DNA of 64,000 bases, from the NCBI GenBank assembly GCA_960531495.1, contig OY482860.1, positions 30,121,615 to 30,185,614 of the forward strand, given 5' to 3'. A model generated the notes under the pieces. That model was not told the origin of the DNA, searched no databases, and saw only the letters and a list, made by a program, of their open reading frames with translations. Below, piece after piece: positions 11,701 through 25,900 of this stretch. Both the position numbers and the translations under genes were made by a program. The stretch comes from Zeus faber. Taxonomy: Eukaryota; Chordata; Actinopteri; Zeiformes; Zeidae. The stretch's first letter is position 1; every line of letters begins with the position of its first letter.

Positions 11701-13259
11701 GGCTGCCGTTCCCCCGGCCTCAGTCCTTAGACTGTGCTACATCCAAGTCTGTGAATTCGGCAGATGATACTGATATACAGATGGGCGGTGGTAAAAATGT
11801 AGCTCTTCATTGCTGTGATAGAATAACCCCTGGGCCATGCTAGAAGTGACATCGTCAGCAACACAAAAGCCTTGTGTCATCTGACAATTCGTCAATTTCT
11901 TCCGGGTCCGTCTTCATTCCTTCTACAACAAGCTTGCATTAACAGCATTCTCAAGACTTTAAACTTCAAATTGTGAAATTGAACTTTCAACAGGTTAGTA
12001 AATTAAGTGAATCTTTGCTTCTGTTTTCAAGCATTTACTTTTCATTTAATCACATTTGGAGTCTGAACTTAGTTCAGGCAGGTGCCTATTAACAGGAGGA
12101 AGGTGGTGCCGGTTCTTCTCCGTGGGTCCGAGGGAGATGCAAGGGACGGTTCCCATTAACCACAGGAGGATGCAGAAGATTTCCACAATCTATATATGTG
12201 ACCCACCGCAGCAAAACCCGCTATCTCGCGCATTTCTAAAATCTCCAGGAGCAGCCAAATAAGTTGAAGTTTTTTTTATCTCAACGTATTTTCAAAACCA
12301 AGTTTGATTTATAAAAAGTAGAAAAATGTTAAACCGTGGAGTCAAATATTCCTGTTAGATTACATGGAGAAACACAGTTTACTTACCGAGACGCTGAACA
12401 GCGCGAACGCCGATTGATGGTTTACTTTAAAGCGAGCGTCCAGGTGAAGATCATTCCTCATATTCCATGTGATGTGAAGTCACAATGTGAAACTGTTTTG
12501 ATAGAGTTCAATCTTTAAATCATACTTCTTTTACACAAACACAGAGACATCATTGTGGAGGGGGCCTGTACCAAAGTTACCATCAAAGAAGAAATGCTGA
12601 CGTCACCTTCGTAAACAACACAAGGAGCCGGTTTCACTTATCTGTTAAAACTTTCGTTTCCATGTTGTTATGGATTACGAGAATCGGGTGGGGTAAGAGC
12701 TAAATCATATTGCGGACCTTAATCTAATCTAATCTAATCTTAATCAAAACACATAGTATGTGTATTTATTCAGCTGTTTCTGTAATAAAGTGTTTTGTGT
12801 TTATTTTGTTATAAGTTATTTGTGGTTCGATTATTAAATTAAGAAAAGCATGCAATGGATACAGTCTTGTACATTTGATGATTTATTAATAGCTTAATAA
12901 TAGCTCATAAATAAATCGACAGATTTCTCTACGACCAAAATCTATTGCTCAGTTTCAGTCAGTTTGACTAGAGCCCACACGTAGTGAGTCCAAGGAGAAA
13001 GGAGACCGTCCCGCTTCCTTGTTGCCGACAGGTACAGTATACCAGACAAATATAAAGTCTGTTCCTGGGCTGTTGTTTGTTTTCTTGCTGGAATTATAAT
13101 ATATTATTTTTAAAAAATGAGGTTTAATTTGTTGTAGGGGAAAATATATTAGTTTGTTAATTTAACTCAGTAATCCATGTAATCCGTGATTTTATATATG
13201 TGCATGATGCATATTATGCTTGGTAATTCAATATGTCCACAAAATACATCTTTTTGAAA

Positions 13260-13345
13260 ACAGACCAATAATCTTTAGGTCTTGGAAAACACAAGGAATT
13301 ACTCATCTGGAACACATTTTTGAAAACAATTTGCCAAGCAAACTG
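13260..13345 (+). mobile_element. short L1 ORF2 fragment
   Basis: It matches 41338-41415 in the L1 at 37-42.7 kb almost base for base, for example CAGACCAATAATCTTTAGG at both loci. There is no tail or flanking L1 sequence. Confidence 0.7.
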
Positions 13346-13453
13346 AGAAAGCCAAGACCCCGCTTGACAATGCTCCCGAAGGCCAGTTAGGCAGTAAATT
13401 ACAGGCCGTCCATTTTTTTCGGTAATGTACTTATTGGGAATCCAATATTATTA

Positions 13454-13454
<1 letters not shown>

Positions 13455-13494
<40 letters not shown>
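13455..13494. repeat. (ATT)n microsatellite
   Basis: Forty bases of near-perfect ATT trinucleotide repeat lie just upstream of the point where copy A homology begins. Confidence 0.9.
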
Positions 13495-13825
13495 TTTAAA
13501 AATGGGTTAAATGTTGTGAGGGGATGTAGTAGCCTACAGAGGGCACTGTTTTGTTACCTGTACGTATCTTTCTTGACTTGTATAACAGAAAATGATTGCT
13601 GACCTCCTCCTCAGCTCCAATGCTATGTTTGTAGCCACCATGCATACAGCTAACTACAAAGGCTAAGAAGCCTCATGGAGGAGGAGGAGGAGCAGGCACT
13701 GTTGTTGTGTTGTTTCTATGGCTTCCTTCATCATTCGCTATTTGTCACTCACTGTCCAATGTTACTGCTTGTGCCTCTAAGTTTAATTTAAGCATGTGTG
13801 TTTGTATTCTTTTACTGTCTTATAG

Positions 13826-13942
13826 CTACGGTGATTGGAGGGGGCTTCATTAATGGACTAGCAGAGGCAGCCTACACCCCCTCACTGGGACTAGTACAGG
13901 TCGCTATCTTCTTGGCAGGACAAATTTCCTCTTTAATTATCT
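13826..13942 (+). CDS. slc5a7-like: slc5a7-like copy A exon 2
   Basis: The acceptor TTATAG ends at 13825 and the donor is GTAAGT at 13943. The exon encodes [20 protein letters not shown]. Copy B has [20 protein letters not shown] at the same place, so the family-conserved Trp is lost in A. Length (117 nt) and phases equal those of copy B. Confidence 0.85.
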
Positions 13943-16900
13943 GTAAGTGTAAGGACTCACCTCAGTAACACACACAAGCTCAAATACCTTAAAATTATAA
14001 ACATAAAAGTCAGTTAAACATGAAGTCATCTTTTGAAGAGTTACTTTTGTGTCACTCCAACATTTGCAAAACTAGCGATCTTGTGGACTCTCTAGTGAAG
14101 ACGAGCGACCTTGACTCCCAAATATTCATATTAATAGTGTTCCAGACACCCGCTATTCAGGTAAGTCCTCTCTTATGTGGGCGTGCTCTTAGCCAGGTGC
14201 AACCCTAGTCACATGAGCAGCTGTATTCTATCACCTATTTATGGTCCTGTCCTTGAAGCGTTAGCTTCAAGGGCAGGACCACAAGGCCCATTTGTAGTCG
14301 CTCTGTGTAAAGACACGTCTACCTCTGCACGTCAACCGAAGCAAGGACACCGAACAAGGCAAACCTGCCTTCTTTTTCTCACTCCATACAAAATGTGCTA
14401 CTACCGCATCACTACAACTTCAAGGTCACCCAGAAAGCCTCGTTATACCATACACCGATGCAATCCGGGTAACCTCAGGTCCCTGCAGCAAACATCTTCT
14501 GCTAAGACCTCCTTCTCTGTTGGCTTGTGGAATTGTCGATCTGCAGTTAACAAGGCAGACTTCATTTCTGGTCATGCCAACTACCTCTCCTTGGAGCTCC
14601 TTGCTCTCACTGAGACATGGATTAAACCGGAAGATAGCGCAACCACGGCTGCACTCTCCACAAACTACACATTCTCCCACACATCCCACACACACATGGA
14701 AATTTAATCCACTGCTGCCTTTAAACAACTTTGCCTCCTTTGAATATTAAGCCGTATTGGTGACTGCTCCGGTGAAAGCCTATGTGGTCGTCATCTACTG
14801 TCCACCAGGACAACTAGGTGACTTCCTACATGAGCTTGACACCCTGCTGTCATCAATTCCTGAGCATGAGTGTCCCATGCTCGTCCTCGGAGACATGAAC
14901 ATCCACTTGGACAGTGCGAGCTCGGCTGACTTCCTGTCTTTGGTTCACTCATTCGACCTAAGACAGGTCCCAACTCCACCGACTCACAAGGCTGGCAAAG
15001 AGCTTGATCTCATTCTTGCTCGGAGCTGCACCACGGACAACCTAAGGGTCACTCATCTTCATCTCTCTGACCACTTCTTCATCCACTTCAATGTCCAGCT
15101 ACCAAAACAACCCCCACCTCCCCACCCATGGTTACTATCCGCCGCAATCTCTGCAACCTGTCTCCCACCCACTTCTCCTCTGTGCTCTCCTCTTCTCTTC
15201 CACCTCACGGCACTTTCTCCTCTCTGCAGGTTAATGATGCCACTGACTCTTTCTGCTCCACCTTGAGCTCATGTCTGGATAGCCTGTGTCCACTATCCAC
15301 CAGACCTGCTCGTTCAACCCAGTCGCACCCTTGGCTGACTGACACCCTCCGGTCAACGCGCACTGACCTCAGAGCAGCCGAGAGGAAGTGGCACAAATCC
15401 AAAACAATTGAGGATCTTGCTAGCTACCAGACACTGCTGTCCTCCTCCTTCTCTTCCAGCATCACTGCTGCTAAGAAGGCCTTCTTCAACGATAGGATCA
15501 ACGGTGCCACAGACACACGTAAGTTATTCGCCACCTTCAAGTCTCTGCTTTACCCTCCACCACCTCCCCCAGCTACTAACCTCACTGCTGACTGCCTTGC
15601 CTCCTTTTTTACTAACAAAGTGGCAGCCATCAGCAGCCAATTCACTAAACAACTTACTCACAACCTGTCTTCTCCAGCCCTAGGCTCATCGTTCCCTGGT
15701 TTCACTCCCCTCGCTGAAAGTGAGGTATCTAAACTACTAACATGTAGCCGTCCTACTACCTGTCCGCTAGATCCGATCCCATCTAACCTCCTTCAAGCCA
15801 TATCACCGACTATCACCCCGGCAATCACACATATGATTAATTCTTCCCTAACTTCCAGCACTTTCCTTCCGCTTTCAAAGCGGCTCGGGTCGCACCACTG
15901 CTCAAAAAACCTTCACTCGATCCCACTCAAGTAGAAAACTATCGGCCGGTCTCTCTCCTCCCATTCCTTTCCAAAACCATAGAGAGGGCGGTCTCTAGAC
16001 AGGTTACAGAATACCTGTCAAGAAACAACCTTCTCGATACACTTCAATCTGGCTTCAAAAGTGGTCACTCCACCGAAACAGCCCTGTTGTCTGTGACAGA
16101 GGCCTTAAAAACTGCTAGAGTGGCTGCCAGATCCTTGGTTCTCATTCTGCTTGACTTATCAGCTGCTTTTGACACTGTCAATCATTGCATACTCTCATGC
16201 ATGGGCATAACGGGCAGTGCACTTTCCTGGTTGGAATCTTACCTTACTGGGCGCTCGTTCAGTGTGACATGGCGAGGCCAGCTGTCTGTGCCTCACCACC
16301 TCACCACAGGGGGGCCCCAAGGCTCTGTGCTGGGACCCCTCCTCTTTGCCATATACACCACCTCACTAGGCCCGATAATCCGCTCACATGGCTTTTCATA
16401 TCACTGCTATGCGGATGATACTCAACTCTATCTGTCCTTCCCGCCCGACGACCCTACTGTCTCGACGCGGATCTCGGATTGTCTCGCTGACATATCCACA
16501 TGGATGAAGGATTATCATCTTCAACTAAATCTGGCGAAAACGGAACTGCTGGTCTTCCCGGCCAAACAAGGTATTTATCACAACATTGATATTAAAATCG
16601 ACTCTCTGTCTCTTGTTCCTACCAAGGCTGCAAGGAATCTTGGTGTCATTATTGATGACCAACTGACATTCTCGGACCATGTTGCCGCCGTCTCCCGGTC
16701 CTGCCACTTCCACTACTCAACATCCGAAAAGTCAGGCCGTACCTGACCCAATATGCCACTCAACTGCTGGTACAAAACTTGGTGATGTCCCGTCTCGACT
16801 ACTGCAACGCCCTCTTAACAGGCTTGCCGGCCTGTGCGGTGAACCACTACAGATGATACAGAATGCGGCGCGACTGGTGTTCAACCAGCCAAAGAGGGCA

Positions 16901-19900
16901 CATGTCACTCCGCTGCTCATCGAGCTCCACTGGTTACCATCAAGTTCAAGTCTCTGATGCTGGCCTACAGAGTGATTGCTGGGAATGCTCCCGCCTACTT
17001 AAATGCTCTTGTAAGAGCACATGTTGCCCCCCGGATGCTACGCTTGTCAAATGAGCGTCGCCTGGCTCTGCCGGCCATACAGCCACGGCAATCCAGGTTA
17101 TTCTCATTTGTAGTTCCACGTTGGTGGAACGAGCTGCCAAAAATGACCAGAGCAGGGACCTCCCTCTGTCTTTAAGAAGCACTTGAAGACCCAGCTCTTC
17201 AGTGAGTACCTCCTGTCCTAACCTACAATTACTTAGCACTACCTAGCAGTATTTATTGATACACTAATGTTGTTGTTACACTAATCTCTGTCGCAATGTA
17301 GCTTGAATGTTATTCTCCCTTGTAAGTCGCTTTGGATAAAAGCGTCTGCTAAATGACTGAATGTAAATGTAAATGTAAATGTAATGTAAATGTTAATTGA
17401 ATGTCTCACAAACAGAATGTCTGTCTTTGTTTCAATGAGGTGGACTGTTCTTTGCCAAGCCGATGAGAGACCGAAGATATGTGACTATAATGGACCCTTT
17501 CCATATCAAATATGGAAAAGTATTAACAGGACTAATGGCAGTTTTATCACTTGTATCTGACATTTTATGGATACCAACGATACTTATTGGTTTAGGTAAG
17601 CACTAAAATGACCATTAAAGGATATCTTTTCAGATTTGGAACCTTTAAATAAATAAGTAACACGTATCACTTGCCTAAAGGGGTTGAATGTAGTTATTTG
17701 TTACTTTCTCAGAGGCCACTATATTAGGTATAACTGTACACCTGCTTGTTAATGCAAAGGGGTAACCGGCCAATACTGTGGCAGCAACTCTGCAGCATCA
17801 AAATAGCAACATGGTCTAGAGGTTCAGTTTCGGTTCAGACCAAACAACAGAATGAGGAAGAAATGTGGTCTATGTGACGTAGAATGAGTGTGTGTTAGTG
17901 GGGAGTTGTTTTGGCATCATCTGCAGGTGGAGTGAGCCAGCACTAGCAACCGGCAGGGAACGCAGCTGCAGAAGATTGGGGTAATTAGCAGAGTATTGAA
18001 AAGCTGCTGTTGTTTCACCTGGCTCCCATTCCATAGCGCGTTGGTGCAGCGTATGGGCGGAGTGCAGCATTATTACACTGCACAGCTGGTACATCCGGCT
18101 GTGTAGTGAAACATCCCAGGCACGTCGATGTTGTTGTGGAGAGAGAAGGAATATTGGAAACAACCGCAATTCAAATATTTTTCAACACACATTTTGACAC
18201 GTGGTGGGGTCGACCAGACAGACACAATGAAAAAGACTCTAAAGCCACTGTTATTGCCTGCCAAGAGGCTTACAACTACCCCAGTATTGAGGTGTCCAGT
18301 CGAATATTAACCTGGTATGGCCGTTTCCCTTATTATTACAGACTTCTCTACAGACACTCTTTAAAACGGGTCTTGATCAATAAACAAATCCAAAGGCAGC
18401 TCTGGGTCTATGGTACAATGCAGACTCAAATAAAATACATTTAAATTTATTGCACTCTTTACAAAAAATTATGTAGTGTAGTTTTATCCTGTGTTTCTAT
18501 GAAAAAGGCTTGCATAGCCGTATGTAGTTGGAAAAAAAAAAAAGACCTCTTGCCACACTGACCCAGCATGGCTGATGTGGCCAGTGGAGCTGCAGCAGTG
18601 GGTTCACATGGATTTAATAGGAGGCGTGCACTTACGGCACAACGCGGCGTGCCTGTACACTGCGCCAACGCGTCTGGTGGACTTCAACCATAAAAGCTAA
18701 ATATCTTTATATTTGCTCAAATAAACAGCCAGCAATGTCTGGATTTGTTCTACCTTATTCTGGCCCATATCTCAATCCCGCAACCGACAAGCGAGTTGTC
18801 CCAATGGGCACCACTATGACAACTCTCTTGTCGGTTGAAACCACGGCAGCTTACCCCAATCTCCTGCAGCTGCGTCCCCTGCTGGTTGCCAGTGCTGGCT
18901 CTCCCCACCTTCAGATGGCATAAAAAAACACTTCCCAATACCACAGAGCAACAATGGGATGATTTTTGTTGTCAGACTTTCAAGTATTGCTAACTTTAGC
19001 ATTTACAGAAAATGGTGTAAAAACGAAAATGTTAAGTGAATAGTGGTTCACAGTGGGAGTAACCCTGTTTTAATGAGAAGTCAAAAGAGAACATCCAGAC
19101 AGGTACAAGTTGAACAGGTACAAGACGACAGGAACTCAAAGAACCATTCATTTATACATTGGAGAAGAGCAGCTGAACCACAACACGTGGAACCTTGAAG
19201 TGGATGAAGAACCACTCTGGGTTCCACTCCTGAACTCAGAACAGGTCTTTCTATCTATCTTATGGCCCTGAATGGATGTCAGCTATGGGTGGGGGGACGC
19301 AGCAGTGGAAGCAAACTTGACCACTGATACAAGTGATGTTTGATAAGACAGTCAAATGCTGCTGCAGAATAAGTCCCAGAAAAACTGTCTTACCTGCACA
19401 GTAAACTTCTTGAAAAGAACTGAGCTCATGGGTGTATACATACAAATTGTGTGTGTGTGTGTGTGTGTGTGCGTGTCAGGCTCCAGCATGAGTGTGATTC
19501 TAGATTTATCCTACACTGTGAGCGTCTGGATCTCTGCTGCAGTGGCCGTCACCTACACCCTGCTGGGAGGGCTGTACTCTGTGGCCTACACCGACGTCAT
19601 ACAGCTCATTCTCATCTTCGTCAGTCTGGTGAGTCTCATCAATGGAGCTGGAACACTTCATAGATGCAAATCACAAACAAATTACAAACATACATAGCCT
19701 TTATGTTGATGACTCGCCGTGCATATGTAAAACTTGCCAATGATGCAGCAGATCAGTTAAAAGAGTGATTCAACAGCGTTTTGGTGTACATCAAGAGTAA
19801 TACAAAGCAAAAATGAAATTTTCCCAGCTGGTGAGCACTCACATATCGCTGCCTTATTTGCATAATTCACACTTTGGCTACCATAAAAAAGCTAATTTAG

Positions 19901-22900
19901 AATGACATTCGTATTTGTGCCGCAACCAAAAACGATATAATTGGGAGTAAAATAGTTGAATTGCAAACAATAATGCTCATTTGAAAGGAGAATATTGGTT
20001 GAATAATTTAATACATTGAATATATAATCTGACAAATATTTCATTTTCTGATTAAATATCTTCCCTTTTGTTTTCAGTTTAGATCACAGATCCACGGATG
20101 ACGCGGTCTCCCAGGTACTGCACACCACGCTCACGCACCTGGATGGCCAGAAGGGGGCCTATGTGAGAATGCTGTTCATTGATTATAGTTCAGCTTTCAA
20201 CACCATAGTTCCCACCAGACTGGCTGTCAAGCTGATGGAGCTAGGATTGAATGCTCCGCTGTGCACCTGGATCCTGGACTTCCTCACAGGCCGCCCCCAG
20301 GTGGTCAAGGTGGGGAAGTACATGTCAAGCTCCCTCACCCTGAATACAGGATCCCCCCAGGGCTGCGTCCTCAGCCCCCTACTGTACTCCCTGTACACAC
20401 ATGACTGTGTGGCCAGGTCCAGCTCCAACACCATCATCAAGTTTGCTGACGACACCGTGGTCGTGGGCCTGATCACCGACTGCGATGAGAAGGCCTACCG
20501 CGAGGAGGTGGCTGACCTGTCACTCTGGTGCCAGGACAACAGCCTACACCTGAACGTCAGCAAAACCAAGGAGCTGATTGTGGACTTTAGGCGTGGATCA
20601 CAATCGAGGACGCACGCACCCTTGTGGATTAATGGGACTTCTGTCGATAGGGTGAGCAGCTTCAGATATCTGGGAGTCCACATCACAGAGGACTTAACAT
20701 GGACTGTTCACACAGACACTCTGGTGAGAAAGGCGAGGCAGCGTCTCTACCACCTCAGGCAGCTGAGGAAATTCTGGGTCTCGGTGAGGATCCTCAAGTC
20801 CTTCTACTCTGGAGCAGTGGAGAGCATCCTGACAGGCAACATCACTGCCTGGTTTGGGAGCTGTACTGCCCAGGACAGGCGGGCCCTGCAGAGGGTGGTG
20901 CGTTCAGCTGAACGTACCACTGGAACTACCCTCCCCCCCTTGCAGGAGTTATACACCAGGAGGTGTAGTAGCAGAGCCCGTAGGATCATGAAGGATCCTC
21001 ATCACCCCAACAACGGACTGTTTCAGCTGCTGCGGTCAGGCAAGCGCCTCCGCAGTCACGCAGCGAGAACAGAGAGACTGAGACGGAGTTTCTTCCCTCA
21101 AGCCATTAGAACTGTCAATGCTGACCTCACCAGGGGTCCTAACTGAGCCATGCACTAGGCTCCACTACCTACTGTACTGTATGTAGCATACTGTACCGCA
21201 TACTGTATCACTGTTCAGGGTTGTTCGTGATGCCGTATTGCTGCGCCGTACTGTTGTATACTGTGCTGTATTATCCCAAACACTACCTCACACTATTCAC
21301 ATTCACATGCCACTTTAATTCACATGCCACTTTAAATGCACATATCTGTATATACATAGCCATATTCCTTCAACCTATTCCATTTTATTTCAATTTATTT
21401 TTGATTGTATTTTATTCTATATATTTTTATCTTATTCTATAAGTATTCCACTTACTGTATTACGTTTTAGGAGTCAGTTAGTCGGTCTATTAGAAAGGAA
21501 TTTTCTACTTTTTATTTTATTTTATTTTTGTACTTTTTCCTAGGACTTATTGTGTGCTATCACCGGGTGCGTTGCATTACATTTCACTGCATATATGTAT
21601 GGAAGTGTGTATATGTATGTGACAAATAAAAATCTTGAATCTTGAATCTTGAATCTTTACCCAACCTTTCGTCGATCATCTTGTACATTTTATTTATTTT
21701 TGTTGGAATGTTTGCGTGGTGTGGTTTTTGAACTTTTTGTGCCAAATATAAAAAAGCCTTCTTGGCGATCTATAATCAGAGGTGCAAAAGCAGTGTTTCC
21801 ATTTGTCAACAGCTTTTGGAGCAACACTGTATCAACCAACTCATATTTCCCAAACAATCTTTCTTACATCAAGGACGACTCAGGTGCTTCTAATATAGTT
21901 TCATTCATGAGAAACATTAAACAACAACTTTCTCACACAAAGTGCAGCAATTACCTGAGAGCAGTGCTTGCTCGCTGTTGTATCACATGTAGTAAATGTT
22001 CTTCTGGTCTGTGAATGTGCTTTCTCCAGCAGTGCAATGGAACCCCCGCATCAGTTTCTGTGTATTTCATGTCAGTGTATCCAGTACAGAGATACTCAGA
22101 ATCTGCAAATGTAACGTTTCTATAGACATATAGTAAGCTTTCACAGCTTTCGGGAAAATCATTTATTTATCCTTCAGATTATTATAAAAAGTTCTATTAC
22201 AGACTCTTCAGTTAAGCAGTTACATATTGTTTGTCTCCATGCAGTGGCTGTGCGTTCCCTTTGTTGTCATGAACCCTGCTTCCTCTGACATCACCAATAT
22301 GACGCTCTCCAACACCTCCCACACCTCCTGGCTCGGTACATTGGACACCAGCACAGCCTGGATGAAGATGGATACTTTCTTAGCATTGGTGAGAAGGCAA
22401 AGGCTTCTGTCAAGATGGATTGTAAATGTATAAATTGAATTCATCCAAAATTAGAGTTAGACCAGCAGGTTGAGAACTTATTACATGCTTTTTATTGTTA
22501 GTTTTTCAAGTGTGTTCACATTTACTTTTTACTGTTGGAATGACAATTTACACTTCCTTATGGTTCAATCCAGCACATTGTATGCAAAGGTTGCATCCAT
22601 TCCATCCATTTTCCTCCGCTTATCTGGGGCCGATTCCCAGTGGCAGCAGGCTGAGCAAGGAGCTCCAGGCCCCCTTCTCCCGGCAACGATTTCCAGTTCC
22701 TCCTGGGGGACCCCGAGGCGTTCCCAGGCCAGCTGGAATATATAATCCCTCAAGCACGTTCTGGGTCTATTCTGTGGTCTCCAGCCAGTTGGACATGCCC
22801 GGAAAACCTCCAAGGGAAGGCGCCCAGGAGGCATCCTGATCAAATACCCGAACCACCTAAAGTGGCTCCTTTCGATGCAAAGGAGCAGCGGCTCTACTCC

Positions 22901-25900
22901 GGGCTCCCTTCGAATGTCCGAGCTCCTCACCCTATCTCTAAGGCTGAGCCCAGCCACCCTATGGATGAAACTCATTTTGGTCGCTTGTATTCGCGATCTC
23001 GTTCTTTGGGTCACTACCCAAAGCTCATGACCATAGTTGAGGGTTGGGACGTAGATGGACTGGTAAATTGAGACCTTTGCCTTCCGGCTCAGCTCCCTCT
23101 TCACCACAACGGGCCTGACTTTTTGGATGTTGAATAGTGGCAGGTCCGAGAATGTCAGTTGGTCATCAATAATGACACCTAGATTCCTTGCAGCCTTGGT
23201 AGGAACAAGAGATAGAGAGTCGATTTTATTATCAATGTTGTGATAAATACCTTGTTTGGCCAGGAAGACCAGCAGTTCCGTTTTCGCCAGGTTTAGTTGA
23301 AGATGATAATCCTTCATCCATGTGGATATGTCAGCGAGACAATCCGAGATCCGCGTCGAGACAGTAGGGTCGTCGGGCAGAAAGGACAGATAGAGTTGAG
23401 TATCATCCGCATAGCAGTGATATGAAAAGCCATGTGAGCGGATGATGGGGCCCAGTGAGGTGGTGTATATGGCAAAGAGGAGGGGTTCTAGCACCGAGCC
23501 TTGGGGCCCCCCTGTGGTGAGGTTGTGAGGCACAGACAGCTGGCCTCGCCATGTCACACTGAACGAGCGCCCAGTAAGGTAAGATTCGAACCAGGAAAGT
23601 GCACTGCCAGATATGCCCACACTTGAGAGTATGGACAGGAGTATGCAATGATTGACAGTGTCAAAAGCAGCTGATAAGTCTAGCAGAATGAGAACCGAGG
23701 ATTTGGCAGCAGCTCTAGCAGTTTTTAAGGCCTCGGTCACAGACAACAGGGCTGTTTCGGTGGAGTGACCACTTTTGAAGCCAGATTGAAGTGTATCAAG
23801 AAGGTTGTTTCTTGACAGCTATTCTGTAACCTGTCTAGAGACCGCCCTCTCTATGGTTTTGGAAAGGAATGGGGGGAGTGAGACCGGCCGATAGTTTTCC
23901 ACTTGAGTGGGATCGAGTGAAGGTTTTTTGAGCAGTGGTGGGACCCTAGCCACTTTGAAAGCAGAGGGGAAAGTGCTGGAAGTTAGGGAAGAATTAATCA
24001 AATGTGTGATTGCCGGGGTGATAGTCGGTGATATTGCTTGAAGGAGGTTAGATGGGATTGGATCTAGCGGACAGGTAGTAGGACGGCTACATGTTAGTAG
24101 TTTAGATACCTCACTTTCAGCGAGGGGGGTGAAACCAGGGAACGATGAGCCTAGGGCTGGAGAAGACAGGTTGTGAGTAAGTTGTTTAGTGAATTGGCTG
24201 CTGATGGCTGCCACTTTGTTAGTAAAAAAGGAGGCAAGGCAGTCAGCAGTGAGGTTAGTAGCTGGAGGAGGTGGTGGAGGGTAAAGCAGAGACTTGAAGG
24301 CGGCGAATAACTTACGTGTGTCTGTGGCACCGTTGATCCTATCGTTGAATAAGGCCTTCTTTGGAGTAGTGATGCTGGAAGAGAAGGAGGACAGCGGCGT
24401 CTGGTAGCTTGCAAGATCTTCAGTTGTTTTGGATTTGTGCCATTTCCTCTCAGCTGCTCTGAGGTCAGTGCGCGTTGTCCGGAGGGTGTCAGTCAGCCAA
24501 GGGTGCGACTGGGTTGATGGAGCAGTGGACTGTCTGGTGGATAGTGGACACAGGCTATCCAGACATGAGCTCAAGGTGGAGCAGAGAGAATCAGTGGCAT
24601 CATTAACCTGCAGAGAGGAGAAAGTGCTGTGAGGTGGAAGGGAAGAGGAGAGCACAGAGGAGAAGTGGGTGGGAGACAGGTTGCCGAGATTGCTGCAGAT
24701 GGTAACCATGGGTGGGGAGGTAGAGGGTTGTTCTGGAAGCTGAACATTGAAGTGGATGAAGAAGTGGTCTGAGAGATGAAGAGGGGTGACCCTTAGGTTG
24801 TCCGTGGTGCAGCTCCGAGCAGAATGAGATCAAGTTCTTTGCCAGCCTTGTGAGTCGGTGGAGTGGGGATCTGTCTTAGGTCGAATGAGCGAACCAAAGA
24901 CAGGAAGTCAGCCGAGCTCACACTGTCCAAGTGGATGTTCATGTCTCTGAGGACGAGCATGGGACACTCAGGGTGTCAAGCTCATGGAGGAAGTCACCTA
25001 GTTGTCCTGGTGGACGGTAAATGACGACCACATAGGCTTTCACCGGAGCAGTCACCAAGACGGCGTGATATTCAAAGGAGACAAAGATGTTTAAAGGCAG
25101 CAGTGGATTAAGTTTCCATGTGTTGGAAATTAGCAGGCCAGTCCCACCACCACGGCCAGATGGTCTGGATGTGTGGGAGAATGTGTAGTTAGTGGAGAGT
25201 GCAGCCGGGGTTGCGCTATCTTCCGGTTTAATCCATGTCTCAGTGAGAGCAAGGAGCTCCAAGGAGAGGTGGTTGGCATGACCAGAAATGAAGTCTGCCT
25301 TGTTAACTGCAGATCGACAATTCCACAAGCCAACAGAGAAGGAGGTCTTAGCAGTAGATGTTTGCTGCAGAGACCTGAGGTTACCCAGATTACATCGGTG
25401 TATGGTATAACGAGGCTTTCTGGGTGACCTTGAAGTTGTAGAGATGTGGTAGTAGCACATTTTGTATGGAGTGAGAAAAAGAAGGCAGGTTTGCCTTGTT
25501 CGGTGTCCTTGCTTAGGTGGACGTGCAGAGGTAGACGTGCGTCTTTACACAGAGCGACTACAAATGGGCCAATGCTTGAAGCTAACGCTTCAAGGGCAGG
25601 ACCATAAATAGGTGATAGAATACAGCTGCTCATGTGATTAGGGTTGCACCTGGCTAAAAGCACGCCCACATAAGAGAGGACTTACCTGAATAGGGGGTGT
25701 GTCTGGAAACACAACCTTGTTGGCAGATCAGCAAATAGCAGTGAAATGTGCAGAGTCAAACCAGTAGTCCTAAGTTGCAATACTACAATACTAGATAACA
25801 TAAACAGAGCAGTGATACACTACACAGCAACCTCAGCACGAGAGCTTGTCTTACGAGCCACCCTATGCTTGAACATGGTGTTCGTTATGGCCAACCCATG

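Larger units (their letters stand above)
11700..13650. other. no gene recognised; mixed old repeats
   Basis: No exon is recognised, and specifically nothing resembling exon 1 of copy B. About 12203-12265 resembles 38975-39035 (shared GCGCATTTCTAAAAT and AGCACCCAAATAAGTT-type blocks). An (AATCT)n run lies at 12721-12745. About 13260-13345 duplicates part of L1 ORF2 at 41338-41415. Confidence 0.5.

Noticed and set aside
18106-18444. 112-codon frame inside the long inverted-repeat element as a transposase
   Set aside because: No DDE or other catalytic pattern could be recognised; it is kept only as interior of a non-autonomous element.
20163-21146. A host gene encoding a 327-residue protein
   Set aside because: It is the RT domain of a 5'-truncated LINE with a FADD catalytic motif and CTTGAAT tail.
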